Assembly: GCA_009783775.1 (NCBI GenBank)
Contig: WRCT01000006.1
Location: 1 to 26,111 of the forward strand
Direction of reading: 5' to 3'
From: Clostridiales bacterium
GTDB taxonomy: Bacteria; Bacillota; Clostridia; Christensenellales; CAG-138
Length of the DNA stretch: 26,111 bases
The number at the start of each line of letters is the position of its first letter. Position 1 is the stretch's first letter. The notes below the pieces were generated by a model, which searched no databases, was not told the DNA's origin, and saw only the letters and a list, made by a program, of their open reading frames with translations. Positions 1 through 6,444 of this stretch are shown here, one piece after another. The position numbers were made by a program, and so were the translations under genes.

Positions 1-165
1 ATCCGCGCCGCCGGACGGGAGATCGCCGAGCCGCTTTATTCCCAATGCCTGGCCGAGCTGGGCCGAACCGTGCCCGTTGCGGCGGGTGTTTTCGGCGCGG
101 CCATGCAGGTGGCCCTGGTCAACGACGGACCGTTTACGATATTGTTAGATAGCAGGAAAGGATAG
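1..165 (+). CDS. dtd: D-aminoacyl-tRNA deacylase, 3' end only
   Basis: The window opens inside this gene in frame 1 and reads 54 codons to a TAG stop. DTD removes D-amino acids mischarged onto tRNAs in the cytoplasm. The visible C-terminus has the family's ending: a Val-Phe-Gly-Ala-x-Met-Gln-Val segment followed by LVNDGP and a hydrophobic last strand, close to what I recall of E. coli and Bacillus DTD. The order dtd, metallo-hydrolase, hemZ is common in Clostridia, often with relA upstream; this supports the call. The N-terminus lies outside the window. The stop codon is followed at once by composite repeat 1. Confidence 0.9.
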   Translation: MRAAGREIAEPLYSQCLAELGRTVPVAAGVFGAAMQVALVNDGPFTILLDSRKG

Positions 166-255
166 CAGTGGTCAGTGGGCAGTGGGCAGTGGTCAGAACG
201 CTCACGCGGGTTTTTCTACGGCGCACTGTCCACTGCCCACTGACCACTGCTCACT
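166..255. repeat. Composite heptamer inverted repeat 1
   Basis: Two 26-nt arms (166-191 and 224-249) are inverted copies with one mismatch, and each is a tandem of degenerate 7-mers of the type GGTCAGT/GGGCAGT. The 32-nt spacer contains a core, CAGAACGCTCACGCGGGTTT, that recurs in composite repeat 5 (8389-8475). The element starts directly after the dtd stop and ends 20 nt before the next start codon. It could fold into a strong RNA hairpin. Whether it works as a terminator is not clear, as no long T-run follows the outer stem. Confidence 0.85.
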
Positions 256-275
256 CGCAAAAACGGAGATAATTT

Positions 276-923
276 ATGTTACAGGTAATTACCCTTCCGG
301 GAAGTGAAGCCCCCACCCTATCCAACACCTACCTCGTCTTTGCCGAGGGCAGCAACACCTGCGCGGTGATTGACCCCAGCGACGCCGAATCGGTCTTGGC
401 CTTGCTGCGGGAGAAGGGCTTGACTTGCTCGCATATCCTGCTCACCCACGGCCACTATGACCATATCGGCGGCGTGGCGGCGCTGGCAGCGGCCACGGGT
501 GCGGACGTTTGCGTGCACGAGGCGGACGCGGCCAAGTTGGGTTCCAACCGAGAATCTTTGTCCTTTCTTTGGGGCAGGCAGCTGGCGCCTGTCAATCCCG
601 CGCGCCTGCTGCAAGACGGAGAAAACATCGCGGCGGGCGGCCTGGCCTTTGAGGTGCTGCATACCCCGGGGCATACGCCGGGCTGCGTGATCTATAAGGT
701 CTCCGGCGAGCCGGCCGCCTTTTCGGGCGATACCATTTTTTTCGAGGACGTGGGCGCGACCCGCTTTCCCGGCAGTGATTTTGGCGCGCTGAAAAAATCT
801 TTTGCCCGAGTGATGAAAGAACTGCCGCCCGACTGCGTTCTTTACCCGGGCCATGGGCCGTCAACGACGGTCGCGCATGAGGCGGTCTTTGGGCCGCTGG
901 CGCAAGGAATAAGGAATAAGTAA
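276..923 (+). CDS. Metallo-beta-lactamase-fold hydrolase, glyoxalase II-like
   Basis: A 215-residue cytoplasmic protein with the full zinc-ligand set of the metallo-beta-lactamase fold: T-H58-G-H60-Y-D62-H63 early, H133 in a TPGHTPG motif, D152 in a SGDTIF motif, and H193 in a PGHGPST motif. This layout is that of the small glyoxalase II/YqgX-like hydrolases; the substrate (a thioester such as S-lactoylglutathione or another thiol adduct) cannot be told from sequence. The start has a GGAG ribosome binding site 8 nt upstream, just past composite repeat 1. The last five residues (GIRNK) and the TAA stop are encoded by the GGAATAA tandem units of composite repeat 2, so the native C-terminus was probably altered by that repeat. 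Confidence 0.88.
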   Translation: MLQVITLPGSEAPTLSNTYLVFAEGSNTCAVIDPSDAESVLALLREKGLTCSHILLTHGHYDHIGGVAALAAATGADVCVHEADAAKLGSNRESLSFLWGRQLAPVNPARLLQDGENIAAGGLAFEVLHTPGHTPGCVIYKVSGEPAAFSGDTIFFEDVGATRFPGSDFGALKKSFARVMKELPPDCVLYPGHGPSTTVAHEAVFGPLAQGIRNK

Positions 924-1035
924 GAAGGAATAAGGGAAGTGTGCCCTGCGGGCACGATTAGATGAGCTGCCTGAAAATATAATGAAAAAACTGTGTCAGC
1001 CGTTTTATCATTCCCTATTCCTTATTCCTTATTAC
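906..1035. repeat. Composite heptamer inverted repeat 2
   Basis: The left arm (906-936) is built of GGAATAA, GGAATAA, GTAAGAA, GGAATAA. The right arm (1011-1035) is the inverted equivalent, TTCC-CTATTCC-TTATTCC-TTATTA. Between them are a perfect short hairpin GTGCCC-TGC-GGGCAC (941-955) and an imperfect A-rich/T-rich stem at about 983-1008 (AAAAACTG...CCGTTTT), similar to the terminator stems in composite repeats 3 and 4. The left arm overlaps the 3' end of the upstream hydrolase gene. The right arm ends 24 nt before the hemZ start. Confidence 0.85.
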
Positions 1036-1058
1036 TTTGAAGATGTCAAGATGGATTT

Positions 1059-2540
1059 ATGATTCAATTGCTCACCAACGCCCCCCAATACTGGAACGAC
1101 ATCGCCGAAGTGATCCGGTTGTTTTTCCCTATGGCGGAGATTGCGCTGGACGGCCCTGCGGATATTTGTCTGACTGTGAATCTTACCCCCACAGAAGGTG
1201 TCGGCTTTTTTAATGATCACAACGGCGGGAGCAAGCCCCCGCCCTACAGTTCTATTCCCATAGTGCCCACGCCTGACGACCCCCTGGAACAAAAGCGGCG
1301 CGAGAAATACGCGCTCAAGCGCTGCGCCTATGCGCTGCTGCAAGCCGCTTATCCGCAAGTCCACCCTTGGGGCTCGCTGACCGGCATTCGCCCCACCAAG
1401 CTGCTGCGCGAGCTGACCGGACGGCACGGCCACGCAGAGGCGCTGCGAAAGTTTGCCGAAGAGTTTTCGGTTACGCCCGAAAAAATCGCGCTGGCCGACG
1501 AGATCAACGCGGTACAGGGGCCGACGCTGGCCTCCGTCGCGGCGCGGGACGTGGATGTTTATGTGGGCATTCCCTATTGCAAGTCGCGCTGTCTGTATTG
1601 CTCCTTCGGGTCCGAGGTCGCGGGCAAGGGTGAGGTGCTGGCCGATTATTTGAATATCCTATTGGCCGATATCGCGGCGGGCGGGGCCCTGGTAAGCGAA
1701 GGCGGCTTGCGCCCGCGCGCGCTTTATGTGGGCGGCGGCACGCCCACCGTATTGTCCGCGGCGCAGCTTGAAGAGTTGCTGGGCGCGATTTTCGAGGCGT
1801 ACGGCACAAGCTTTCTCGAGATCACGGTCGAGGCCGGCCGGCCGGACACGATCACGCCCGAAAAGCTGGCCGTGCTGCGCGCGTTTGGCGTGAAGCGAAT
1901 CTCGGTCAATCCGCAGACCATGAACGACGAGACCTTGCGGAATATTGGCCGCGCGCACAGTGCGGCGCAGACCGAAGAGGCTATGTTTATGGTGCGGGAG
2001 GCGGGCTTTCCCGTTGTGAATATGGATTTGATCGCGGGCCTACCGGGCGAAAACCTGTCGGACATGGAGGCCACGTTGGCGCGCGTTCGCGCCATGGCGC
2101 CCGAAAACCTCACCGCGCATACGCTGGCCATCAAGCGCAGCAGCAGATTGCATGAGCGGCTGGCGCAACACCCGCTGCCCGAGTCGAAAGCGGTCGCGCT
2201 TATGCTGGCCTTATGCGAGGAGACGGCAAGGGGGCTGGGTATGTCGCCCTATTATCTCTACCGCCAGAAGTATATGGCGGGCAATCTGGAGAATGTGGGT
2301 TACGCCAAAGCGGGCGCGCTTTGCCGCTATAACATTGACATGATGGAGGAAAGCTGCTCGATTCTGGCGCACGGCGCGGGCGCGATGACAAAGCGCGTGT
2401 TCGCGGGCGAGAACCGCGTGGAGCGGCTGCCGAATCCGAAGGACGTGGGGACGTACGCGGGTAAGCTGCCTGAATTGCTTAAGAGGAAACAGAATCTTTT
2501 TCTAATGTACAATGTACAAACTACAAACTACAATGAATGA
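1059..2540 (+). CDS. hemZ: Coproporphyrinogen III oxidase-like radical SAM protein, HemZ type
   Basis: A 493-residue protein, the usual length for HemZ of Bacillus and Clostridia. It has an N-terminal region of about 165 residues and then the radical SAM core, with the CxxxCxxC iron-sulfur motif in PYCKSRCLYCSF (Cys at about 174, 178 and 181), a GGGTPT motif at about 226-231, and the HemN-like ISVNPQT and DLIAGLPGE segments. HemZ proteins are annotated as oxygen-independent coproporphyrinogen dehydrogenases; whether this one makes heme or porphyrin or has another role cannot be decided here. The ribosome binding site is weak. The last residues (about MYNVQTTNYNE) and the TGA stop lie inside the left arm of composite repeat 3, so the extreme C-terminus is repeat-derived. 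Confidence 0.9.
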   Translation: MIQLLTNAPQYWNDIAEVIRLFFPMAEIALDGPADICLTVNLTPTEGVGFFNDHNGGSKPPPYSSIPIVPTPDDPLEQKRREKYALKRCAYALLQAAYPQVHPWGSLTGIRPTKLLRELTGRHGHAEALRKFAEEFSVTPEKIALADEINAVQGPTLASVAARDVDVYVGIPYCKSRCLYCSFGSEVAGKGEVLADYLNILLADIAAGGALVSEGGLRPRALYVGGGTPTVLSAAQLEELLGAIFEAYGTSFLEITVEAGRPDTITPEKLAVLRAFGVKRISVNPQTMNDETLRNIGRAHSAAQTEEAMFMVREAGFPVVNMDLIAGLPGENLSDMEATLARVRAMAPENLTAHTLAIKRSSRLHERLAQHPLPESKAVALMLALCEETARGLGMSPYYLYRQKYMAGNLENVGYAKAGALCRYNIDMMEESCSILAHGAGAMTKRVFAGENRVERLPNPKDVGTYAGKLPELLKRKQNLFLMYNVQTTNYNE

Positions 2541-2541
2541 A

Positions 2542-2561
2542 AAAAAGCCTTACGGCTTTTT
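2542..2561 (+). terminator. Rho-independent terminator of hemZ
   Basis: Stem AAAAAGCC / GGCTTTTT with a TTAC loop, directly after the hemZ stop codon. The A-run on one side and T-run on the other make it potentially bidirectional. Confidence 0.85.
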
Positions 2562-2593
2562 CTTTGAACAATGGGTTCAAGTGTCCATAAAAT

Positions 2594-2612
2594 GTGCCGC
2601 CGAAAGCGGCAC
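2594..2612 (-). terminator. Probable terminator of the cyclodeaminase gene
   Basis: Perfect 7-bp stem GTGCCGC / GCGGCAC with a five-base loop. On the - strand it is followed by A then TTTT, and it lies just downstream of the - strand cyclodeaminase stop at 2667. Confidence 0.6.
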
Positions 2613-2666
2613 TCCTTCATTGTAGTTTGTAGTTTGTAGTTTGTACATTATTTCAGCACATATTTC

Positions 2667-3302
2667 TCACTGATACAACCCCAAAATCTCCGCGTGGACC
2701 TTATCGCAGCCAGGCAAAATCCGCGCCAGGCGGGCCGCGCACTCTTCGGAGAAGGCCGCGTGTTGGGCCGGATCCTTTAGGACCTTGAGATTGATGCGAA
2801 CGTTCAACTCGGCCATTTGCGCCGCAGCTTTGATTTGCAGCGCCGCCGCGCCGATGTCGCTTGCGCAGGTGGGATTGGACTTGCCGGCTAGGCCCTCGAC
2901 CACGGTCAATGCGGCCTCGCAGTCGGCCAGCAGCGCCAGCGGGACCTCCGTGGCGATCTTCGTCGCGTTTTGCAGCGCGGCTGTGCGCGCCGCCTTTTCC
3001 TCATCGGTGGCCTTGGGCAGGGAGAGCGCGTCCATAAAGGCGTCAAAAGCCGCCGCGTCCGCGTCCATGCCGTCAAGCATACGTTGCATGATCGGCGCCG
3101 CCTTGTCTACCGCCGCCTGCGCGCCTTCGGCCCAGTCCGCGTACTTGGCCCGACCCAGGGTCAGGTTCGCGCACATCGAGCCCAAGGCTATGCCCTGCGC
3201 GCCCGCCAATGCCGCCGCCGCGCCACCGCCCGGGGTGGAATCGCCGCCGGCTAATTTGTCACAAAAAGTCGCTACCGTTTCGTTTGCAAATGATTCTTTC
3301 AT
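2667..3302 (-). CDS. fchA: Cyclodeaminase/cyclohydrolase family protein (formimidoyl-tetrahydrofolate cyclodeaminase-like)
   Basis: A 211-residue, mostly helical, alanine-rich protein. The signature S-TPGGG-AAAALAGA (about residues 22-34) and the later NPTCASDIGAAALQIKAA segment are those of the FTCD-C/FchA family, which converts 5-formimino-tetrahydrofolate to 5,10-methenyl-tetrahydrofolate and ammonia in one-carbon and purine or histidine breakdown. The length matches stand-alone FchA. An AGGAG site lies about 13 nt upstream of the ATG. The gene follows the M14 peptidase on the same strand after a 40-nt gap, so both may be co-transcribed, though they have no shared function that I can see. 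The substrate is inferred from the family only. Confidence 0.85.
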   Translation of the reverse strand: MKESFANETVATFCDKLAGGDSTPGGGAAAALAGAQGIALGSMCANLTLGRAKYADWAEGAQAAVDKAAPIMQRMLDGMDADAAAFDAFMDALSLPKATDEEKAARTAALQNATKIATEVPLALLADCEAALTVVEGLAGKSNPTCASDIGAAALQIKAAAQMAELNVRINLKVLKDPAQHAAFSEECAARLARILPGCDKVHAEILGLYQ

Positions 3303-3342
3303 GTTCCTAATTATTCTCCTGTTCTATTTAATCCCAGTCATT

Positions 3343-4737
3343 CTATTCCGGTTCCAATGTTGGGGTTGGTGTCGGCGTCGGGGTTGGCGTCGGGGTTGGT
3401 GTCGGCGTCGGCGTCGGGGTTGCTTTCGCGCCCAGGCGCGGTTCCAGCTCGACCAGCACCCGCAGAATCAGCGCCGCGTCCGCAGCCGTGATCTTGCCGT
3501 CCTCGTTCGTGTCCGCCGCGATTTTCTGCTTTTCGTTTAAGAGCACCAGCTCGACCAGGGACCGCAGAATCATCGCCGCGTCCGCCGCGTTGACCCGGCC
3601 GTTGCCGTCCACATCGCCCAGCATTTTGGGTTCGATGTTCGGGTTTACGGTGGGCGGCGGCCTGGGCGTCGGGGTCGGCGTGGGCACCGGCGAGGGCGTG
3701 GGCGTGGGCGAGGGTGTAGGCGTGGGCGGCGGCGAGAAGAGCAGGGAGACCTCCGCCAGCTTGACGAGACAGGCGGGCAGGCCGATCCTGTTGTACTCGC
3801 CGGTGATCGCGCTCGCCGAGGGCAAAACAAAGTAGGCGTCGCCCGTCTCGATCGTGATCGTCGGAATACCCTGCTCAAAGGCGCAGTCCGTCAATGTGCC
3901 CTCCGAGCCCGGCTCGACGTAAAGTTCCAGCTCGATCCGATGAAAATGCACCCGACTCAAGGCCACGGAGGCGATCTGCGCCATCCTCAGCGATTCGGCG
4001 TTGAGCGCGGCCACCGTGCGTCCGTTGGCGATGTCCGCGTCCTCCAAGCCCCCTTTTTGCGCGTAGAGGAATCGGCCGCGCGAGTGAATGTCCACGCAGG
4101 CGGCGAAGTGCCGGCTCTTGATCAGCGCGGCCAGGGCGCGGGTCTCGGGTTCGGATTCGGCATAGGGGCCGAGTTCGGGGTCTGTTTTGCCCGGCGCGGG
4201 GCCGTAATATTTTGTATTGAAGTTGCGGTTGATATCCACATTGTTCGCGTTGGTTTTTTTACTGTTGTTGCGGTTGGCCTGGCAGAAGTGATAGCCGTCC
4301 GGATTGACCAGCGGCACCAGCACAAAGGTGACTTTAGAAAGCAGCTCGCGCAGTGAAACGCCGCCGACGCGGCCGTTCGTTTGGTAAGCGTAGAGCCATT
4401 CGAACAGAGACTGCATGAGCATGGGCGTGTTGCCCGACTCGCGCGCGTGCGTGCCCGCCGTGACCAGAATATTGACCGGACCCTTGCCCAGATAGATGGC
4501 ATGGATCGCGCGGCCCTGCACGCTGTAGCCGATGATCTCGCTGCGCACAATGTCGCCGTACTGGGGCAAGACGGTCCCGATATCCTTCACAAGGGCGTCG
4601 TAGGAATAGACTTGGCCCAGCACGCGATAGACCGCGTTCGGCGGCTCGGCCTGTGTCGGCGCGGGAAAAACAGCCGCCAGCAGAATCACCGCCAGCGCAA
4701 ACGCCAATATTCCCCTTTGATTTCTTCTTGTTCGCAT
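3343..4737 (-). CDS. Secreted M14 zinc carboxypeptidase with dockerin domain
   Basis: A 464-residue exported protein. Residues 1-30 form a signal peptide (Arg-rich start, hydrophobic core, PTQA end). The peptidase domain (about 35-335) has zinc ligands H97 and E100 in GTHARES and H218 in DIHSRG, the substrate-binding NPDG and DINRNF segments, and a candidate catalytic glutamate E297 in TIETGD. A Pro-Thr/Ser linker follows, then a type I dockerin (about 370-435) with two calcium-loop repeats (GDVDGNGRVN-AADAA and ADTNEDGKIT-AADAA, both ending in ILRxLVEL). A second Pro-Thr tail runs to the C-terminus, which is unusual because dockerins normally end the protein. It probably trims peptides or cell-wall peptides outside the cell and may dock onto a cohesin scaffold. 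The exact bond cleaved is unknown. Confidence 0.92.
   Translation of the reverse strand: MRTRRNQRGILAFALAVILLAAVFPAPTQAEPPNAVYRVLGQVYSYDALVKDIGTVLPQYGDIVRSEIIGYSVQGRAIHAIYLGKGPVNILVTAGTHARESGNTPMLMQSLFEWLYAYQTNGRVGGVSLRELLSKVTFVLVPLVNPDGYHFCQANRNNSKKTNANNVDINRNFNTKYYGPAPGKTDPELGPYAESEPETRALAALIKSRHFAACVDIHSRGRFLYAQKGGLEDADIANGRTVAALNAESLRMAQIASVALSRVHFHRIELELYVEPGSEGTLTDCAFEQGIPTITIETGDAYFVLPSASAITGEYNRIGLPACLVKLAEVSLLFSPPPTPTPSPTPTPSPVPTPTPTPRPPPTVNPNIEPKMLGDVDGNGRVNAADAAMILRSLVELVLLNEKQKIAADTNEDGKITAADAALILRVLVELEPRLGAKATPTPTPTPTPTPTPTPTPTPTLEPE
3360..3420. repeat. Hexamer-based tandem repeat coding the Pro-Thr tail
   Basis: Alternating GTTGGT, GTCGGC and GTCGGG units encode, on the - strand, the Pro-Thr tail after the dockerin of the M14 peptidase. 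Units are multiples of 3 bp, so gain or loss by slippage would keep the frame and change only tail length. Confidence 0.75.
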
Positions 4738-4798
4738 ACCCCAACCTACCCCAATTATTGCTTATAGCCTAGCACAGATTGGGGCTGGTGTCAATTTT

Positions 4799-4865
4799 GT
4801 GACAGAGGGGACAGTTCGTATTGACACTCTGACACCCGTGTCAACAGAAGCCGTCCCCCTGTCAC
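4799..4865. repeat. Nested palindromic intergenic repeat
   Basis: Outer arms GTGACAGAGGGGAC (4799-4812) and GTCCCCCTGTCAC (4853-4865) pair with one bulged base, and an inner stem TTGACAC / GTGTCAA (4821-4827 and 4838-4844) sits between them. It resembles REP-like GGGGAC-motif palindromes that I recall from many Firmicutes and Deltaproteobacteria; that link is from memory and untested. Confidence 0.75.
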
Positions 4866-5103
4866 TTTTTGAAAACCCCCGTCGCTCGTGTAGGGGCGAT
4901 TATCAATCGTCCGCCTTTTCGCGTCCATTGCCACCCCACCCAGACCTAGGCCGAACGCTAGGTGCTGGGCGGGGCCCCGGTTCGCGTCATTCGCGGTTAG
5001 AAAAAAACCCCGCGTGAGCGACAGGCCTCATTTTCGCGCATTTCGCGGTAAAATATAAAACATAAATTTCAATAAAAAACCGGCACTTTCTTCTATATTA
5101 TTA
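4866..5103. other. Gene-free region with degenerate short repeats
   Basis: No credible gene is seen between the M14 peptidase start and recF. It holds a small hairpin element (TAGGGGCGATT-ATC-AATCGTC, 4891-4911) and two imperfect direct copies of a TTCGCG-N3-TTCGCGGTTA-type motif (4981-5000 and 5033-5053). Between these copies is the reverse complement (5006-5018) of the CGCTCACGCGGG core found in composite repeats 1 and 5. The region looks like an accumulation of repeat fragments rather than a gene. Confidence 0.6.
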
Positions 5104-5132
5104 TTTACATTTCTCAAAACATGTGCTACAAT
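5104..5132 (+). promoter_or_regulatory. Sigma-A promoter of recF
   Basis: -35 TTTACA (5104-5109), a 17-nt spacer, -10 TACAAT (5127-5132). Transcription would start near 5139. The ATG at 5121 lies inside this promoter and therefore cannot be the recF start. Confidence 0.75.
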
Positions 5133-5162
5133 GATATTGGGCAATTATGGGGGATTTTTCGT

Positions 5163-6254
5163 TTGAAAATCGAATGGCTCAAACTGTACCAATACCGCAA
5201 CTATGAGGCGCTGACCCTAAAACCCGGGGCCGGTATCTGCGTGTTTGTCGGCCAGAACGCGGCGGGCAAAACCAATATTCTGGAATCGGTTTTCCTCTGC
5301 GCCCTGGGCCGCAGCCACCGCACCGGACACGACAGCGAGCTGATCGCCGAAGGCCAAGGCGAGGGCATGGTCTCCCTGCGGGTGAAGACCCGGGCAGGCT
5401 CGCGGACGATCCGCTGCCAGCTTTCGGCAAAGGAGCGCAAGCGCGTGACGCTCGACAACACGCCATTGGCCCGATCCGGCGAGCTGATGGGCTGCCTGAA
5501 CGTGGTGATGTTCAGCCCCGAGGACCTGGAGCTGGTCAAGGGCGGGCCGGGCGCGCGCAGACGGTTTTTGGACATGGAGCTCTCCCAGCTCTACCCCGCC
5601 TACTACTTCACCTTGCAGCGGTACAACGGCGTGCTCAAACAGCGCAATATGCTGCTGAAGAACCCGCATTGCGGTGACGACCCCACGCTGGAGCTTTGGG
5701 AGAGCCAGCTGGCGCGGCTGGGCGCGGACATCACGCGGCGGCGCGCGGTCTTTGTGCGGGAGCTGGCCGCGTTGGCGCAGGCCCTGCACGGGCAGATGAC
5801 AGACGGGGCGGAGTCGCTCGAGATTCTTTACCAGCCCAATCTGCCGCCCACGGCGGACGAGGAACTGGCCGAGGCCATGTGCGCGGAGCTGGTCGCTAAT
5901 CGGGAGCGGGACATGACGCGCGGCAGTACCTCGGTCGGGCCGCACCGGGACGATCTGGCCTTTTTCATCAATGGCACGGACGCGCGGGTCTACGGCTCGC
6001 AGGGGCAGCAGCGCACGGCCGCGCTGGCGGCCAAGCTGTCCGAGATCGCCTTGGTAGAAAGCGTGCGCGGCGAAAAGCCCGTGCTGCTATTGGACGACGT
6101 CTTCTCCGAGCTGGACACGGGCCGGCAGTCGGCCCTGCTCTCCGCCGTCTCCGGCTGCCAGACCTTCATCACCTGCACCCACCTTGGGGAGCTGGCGTTT
6201 TTGGGGGCGAAGAGGATGAAAGTTTTTAACGTAGGAAACGGAAAGGTAATGTGA
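5163..6254 (+). CDS. recF: DNA replication/repair ATPase RecF
   Basis: With a TTG start at 5163 the protein has 363 residues, the usual RecF length, and begins (M)KIEWLKLYQYRNYEAL as family members do. A GGGGGA ribosome binding site lies 7 nt upstream of this TTG; the upstream in-frame ATG at 5121 falls in the promoter. Walker A is GQNAAGKTN (about 30-38), the ABC signature region is YGSQGQQRTAAL, and Walker B is LLLDDVFSELD. Other RecF landmarks are FSPEDLELVKGGP and TSVGPHRDDL. RecF loads RecA with RecO and RecR at gapped DNA in the cytoplasm. The order recF-gyrB-gyrA is the classical origin-proximal order, but dnaA and dnaN are not upstream here. The last base of its TGA stop is the first base of composite repeat 4. 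Confidence 0.95.
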   Translation: MKIEWLKLYQYRNYEALTLKPGAGICVFVGQNAAGKTNILESVFLCALGRSHRTGHDSELIAEGQGEGMVSLRVKTRAGSRTIRCQLSAKERKRVTLDNTPLARSGELMGCLNVVMFSPEDLELVKGGPGARRRFLDMELSQLYPAYYFTLQRYNGVLKQRNMLLKNPHCGDDPTLELWESQLARLGADITRRRAVFVRELAALAQALHGQMTDGAESLEILYQPNLPPTADEELAEAMCAELVANRERDMTRGSTSVGPHRDDLAFFINGTDARVYGSQGQQRTAALAAKLSEIALVESVRGEKPVLLLDDVFSELDTGRQSALLSAVSGCQTFITCTHLGELAFLGAKRMKVFNVGNGKVM

Positions 6255-6291
6255 AACTACAAACTACAATGTACAAACTACAATGAAGGAA

Positions 6292-6310
6292 AAAACTGCT
6301 CCGCAGTTTT
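6292..6310 (+). terminator. Terminator-like hairpin after recF
   Basis: Stem AAAACTGC / GCAGTTTT with a TCC loop, 37 nt after the recF stop. The flanking A and T runs would allow action on either strand. Confidence 0.75.
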
Positions 6311-6358
6311 CTTGAATGATATTTTGTATTAAAGCAAAGAAACCCCCATTATTCAGAA

Positions 6359-6377
6359 AAAACAGCCGTGCTGTTTT
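6359..6377. terminator. Second terminator-like hairpin between recF and gyrB
   Basis: Stem AAAACAGC / GCTGTTTT with a CGT loop inside composite repeat 4. It is symmetrical with A and T runs, so its working direction is not fixed. If it stops + strand transcripts, gyrB needs its own promoter between about 6378 and 6440; I do not see a clear one. Confidence 0.6.
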
Positions 6378-6444
6378 ATCGTTAATTGTAGTTTGTAGTT
6401 TGTACATTGTAGTTTAAGATAAAAAACAAAGGAAACAACAACGC

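Larger units (their letters stand above)
2503..2650. repeat. Composite heptamer inverted repeat 3
   Basis: Two 35-nt arms (2503-2537 and 2616-2650) are inverted and differ at only two positions. Each is a run of 7-mers AATGTAC or AAACTAC ending in AATGAA. Between them lie one hairpin suited to terminate + strand transcripts (2542-2561) and one suited to - strand transcripts (2594-2612). The element sits between the convergent genes hemZ and the cyclodeaminase and overlaps the hemZ 3' end. Confidence 0.9.
6254..6415. repeat. Composite heptamer inverted repeat 4
   Basis: Arms 6254-6287 and 6382-6415 (34 nt each, 5 mismatches) use the same AAACTAC/AATGTAC 7-mers as composite repeat 3. They enclose two A-run/T-run hairpins, at 6292-6310 and 6359-6377. 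The element fills the recF-gyrB gap. Confidence 0.9.

Noticed and set aside
2503..2650. CRISPR array
   Set aside because: The repeats are 7-bp tandem units in inverted arms, without regular unique spacers and without cas genes.
4799..5017. 72-residue + strand frame before recF
   Set aside because: It runs through the palindrome and other repeats, has no ribosome binding site and no recognisable protein pattern.
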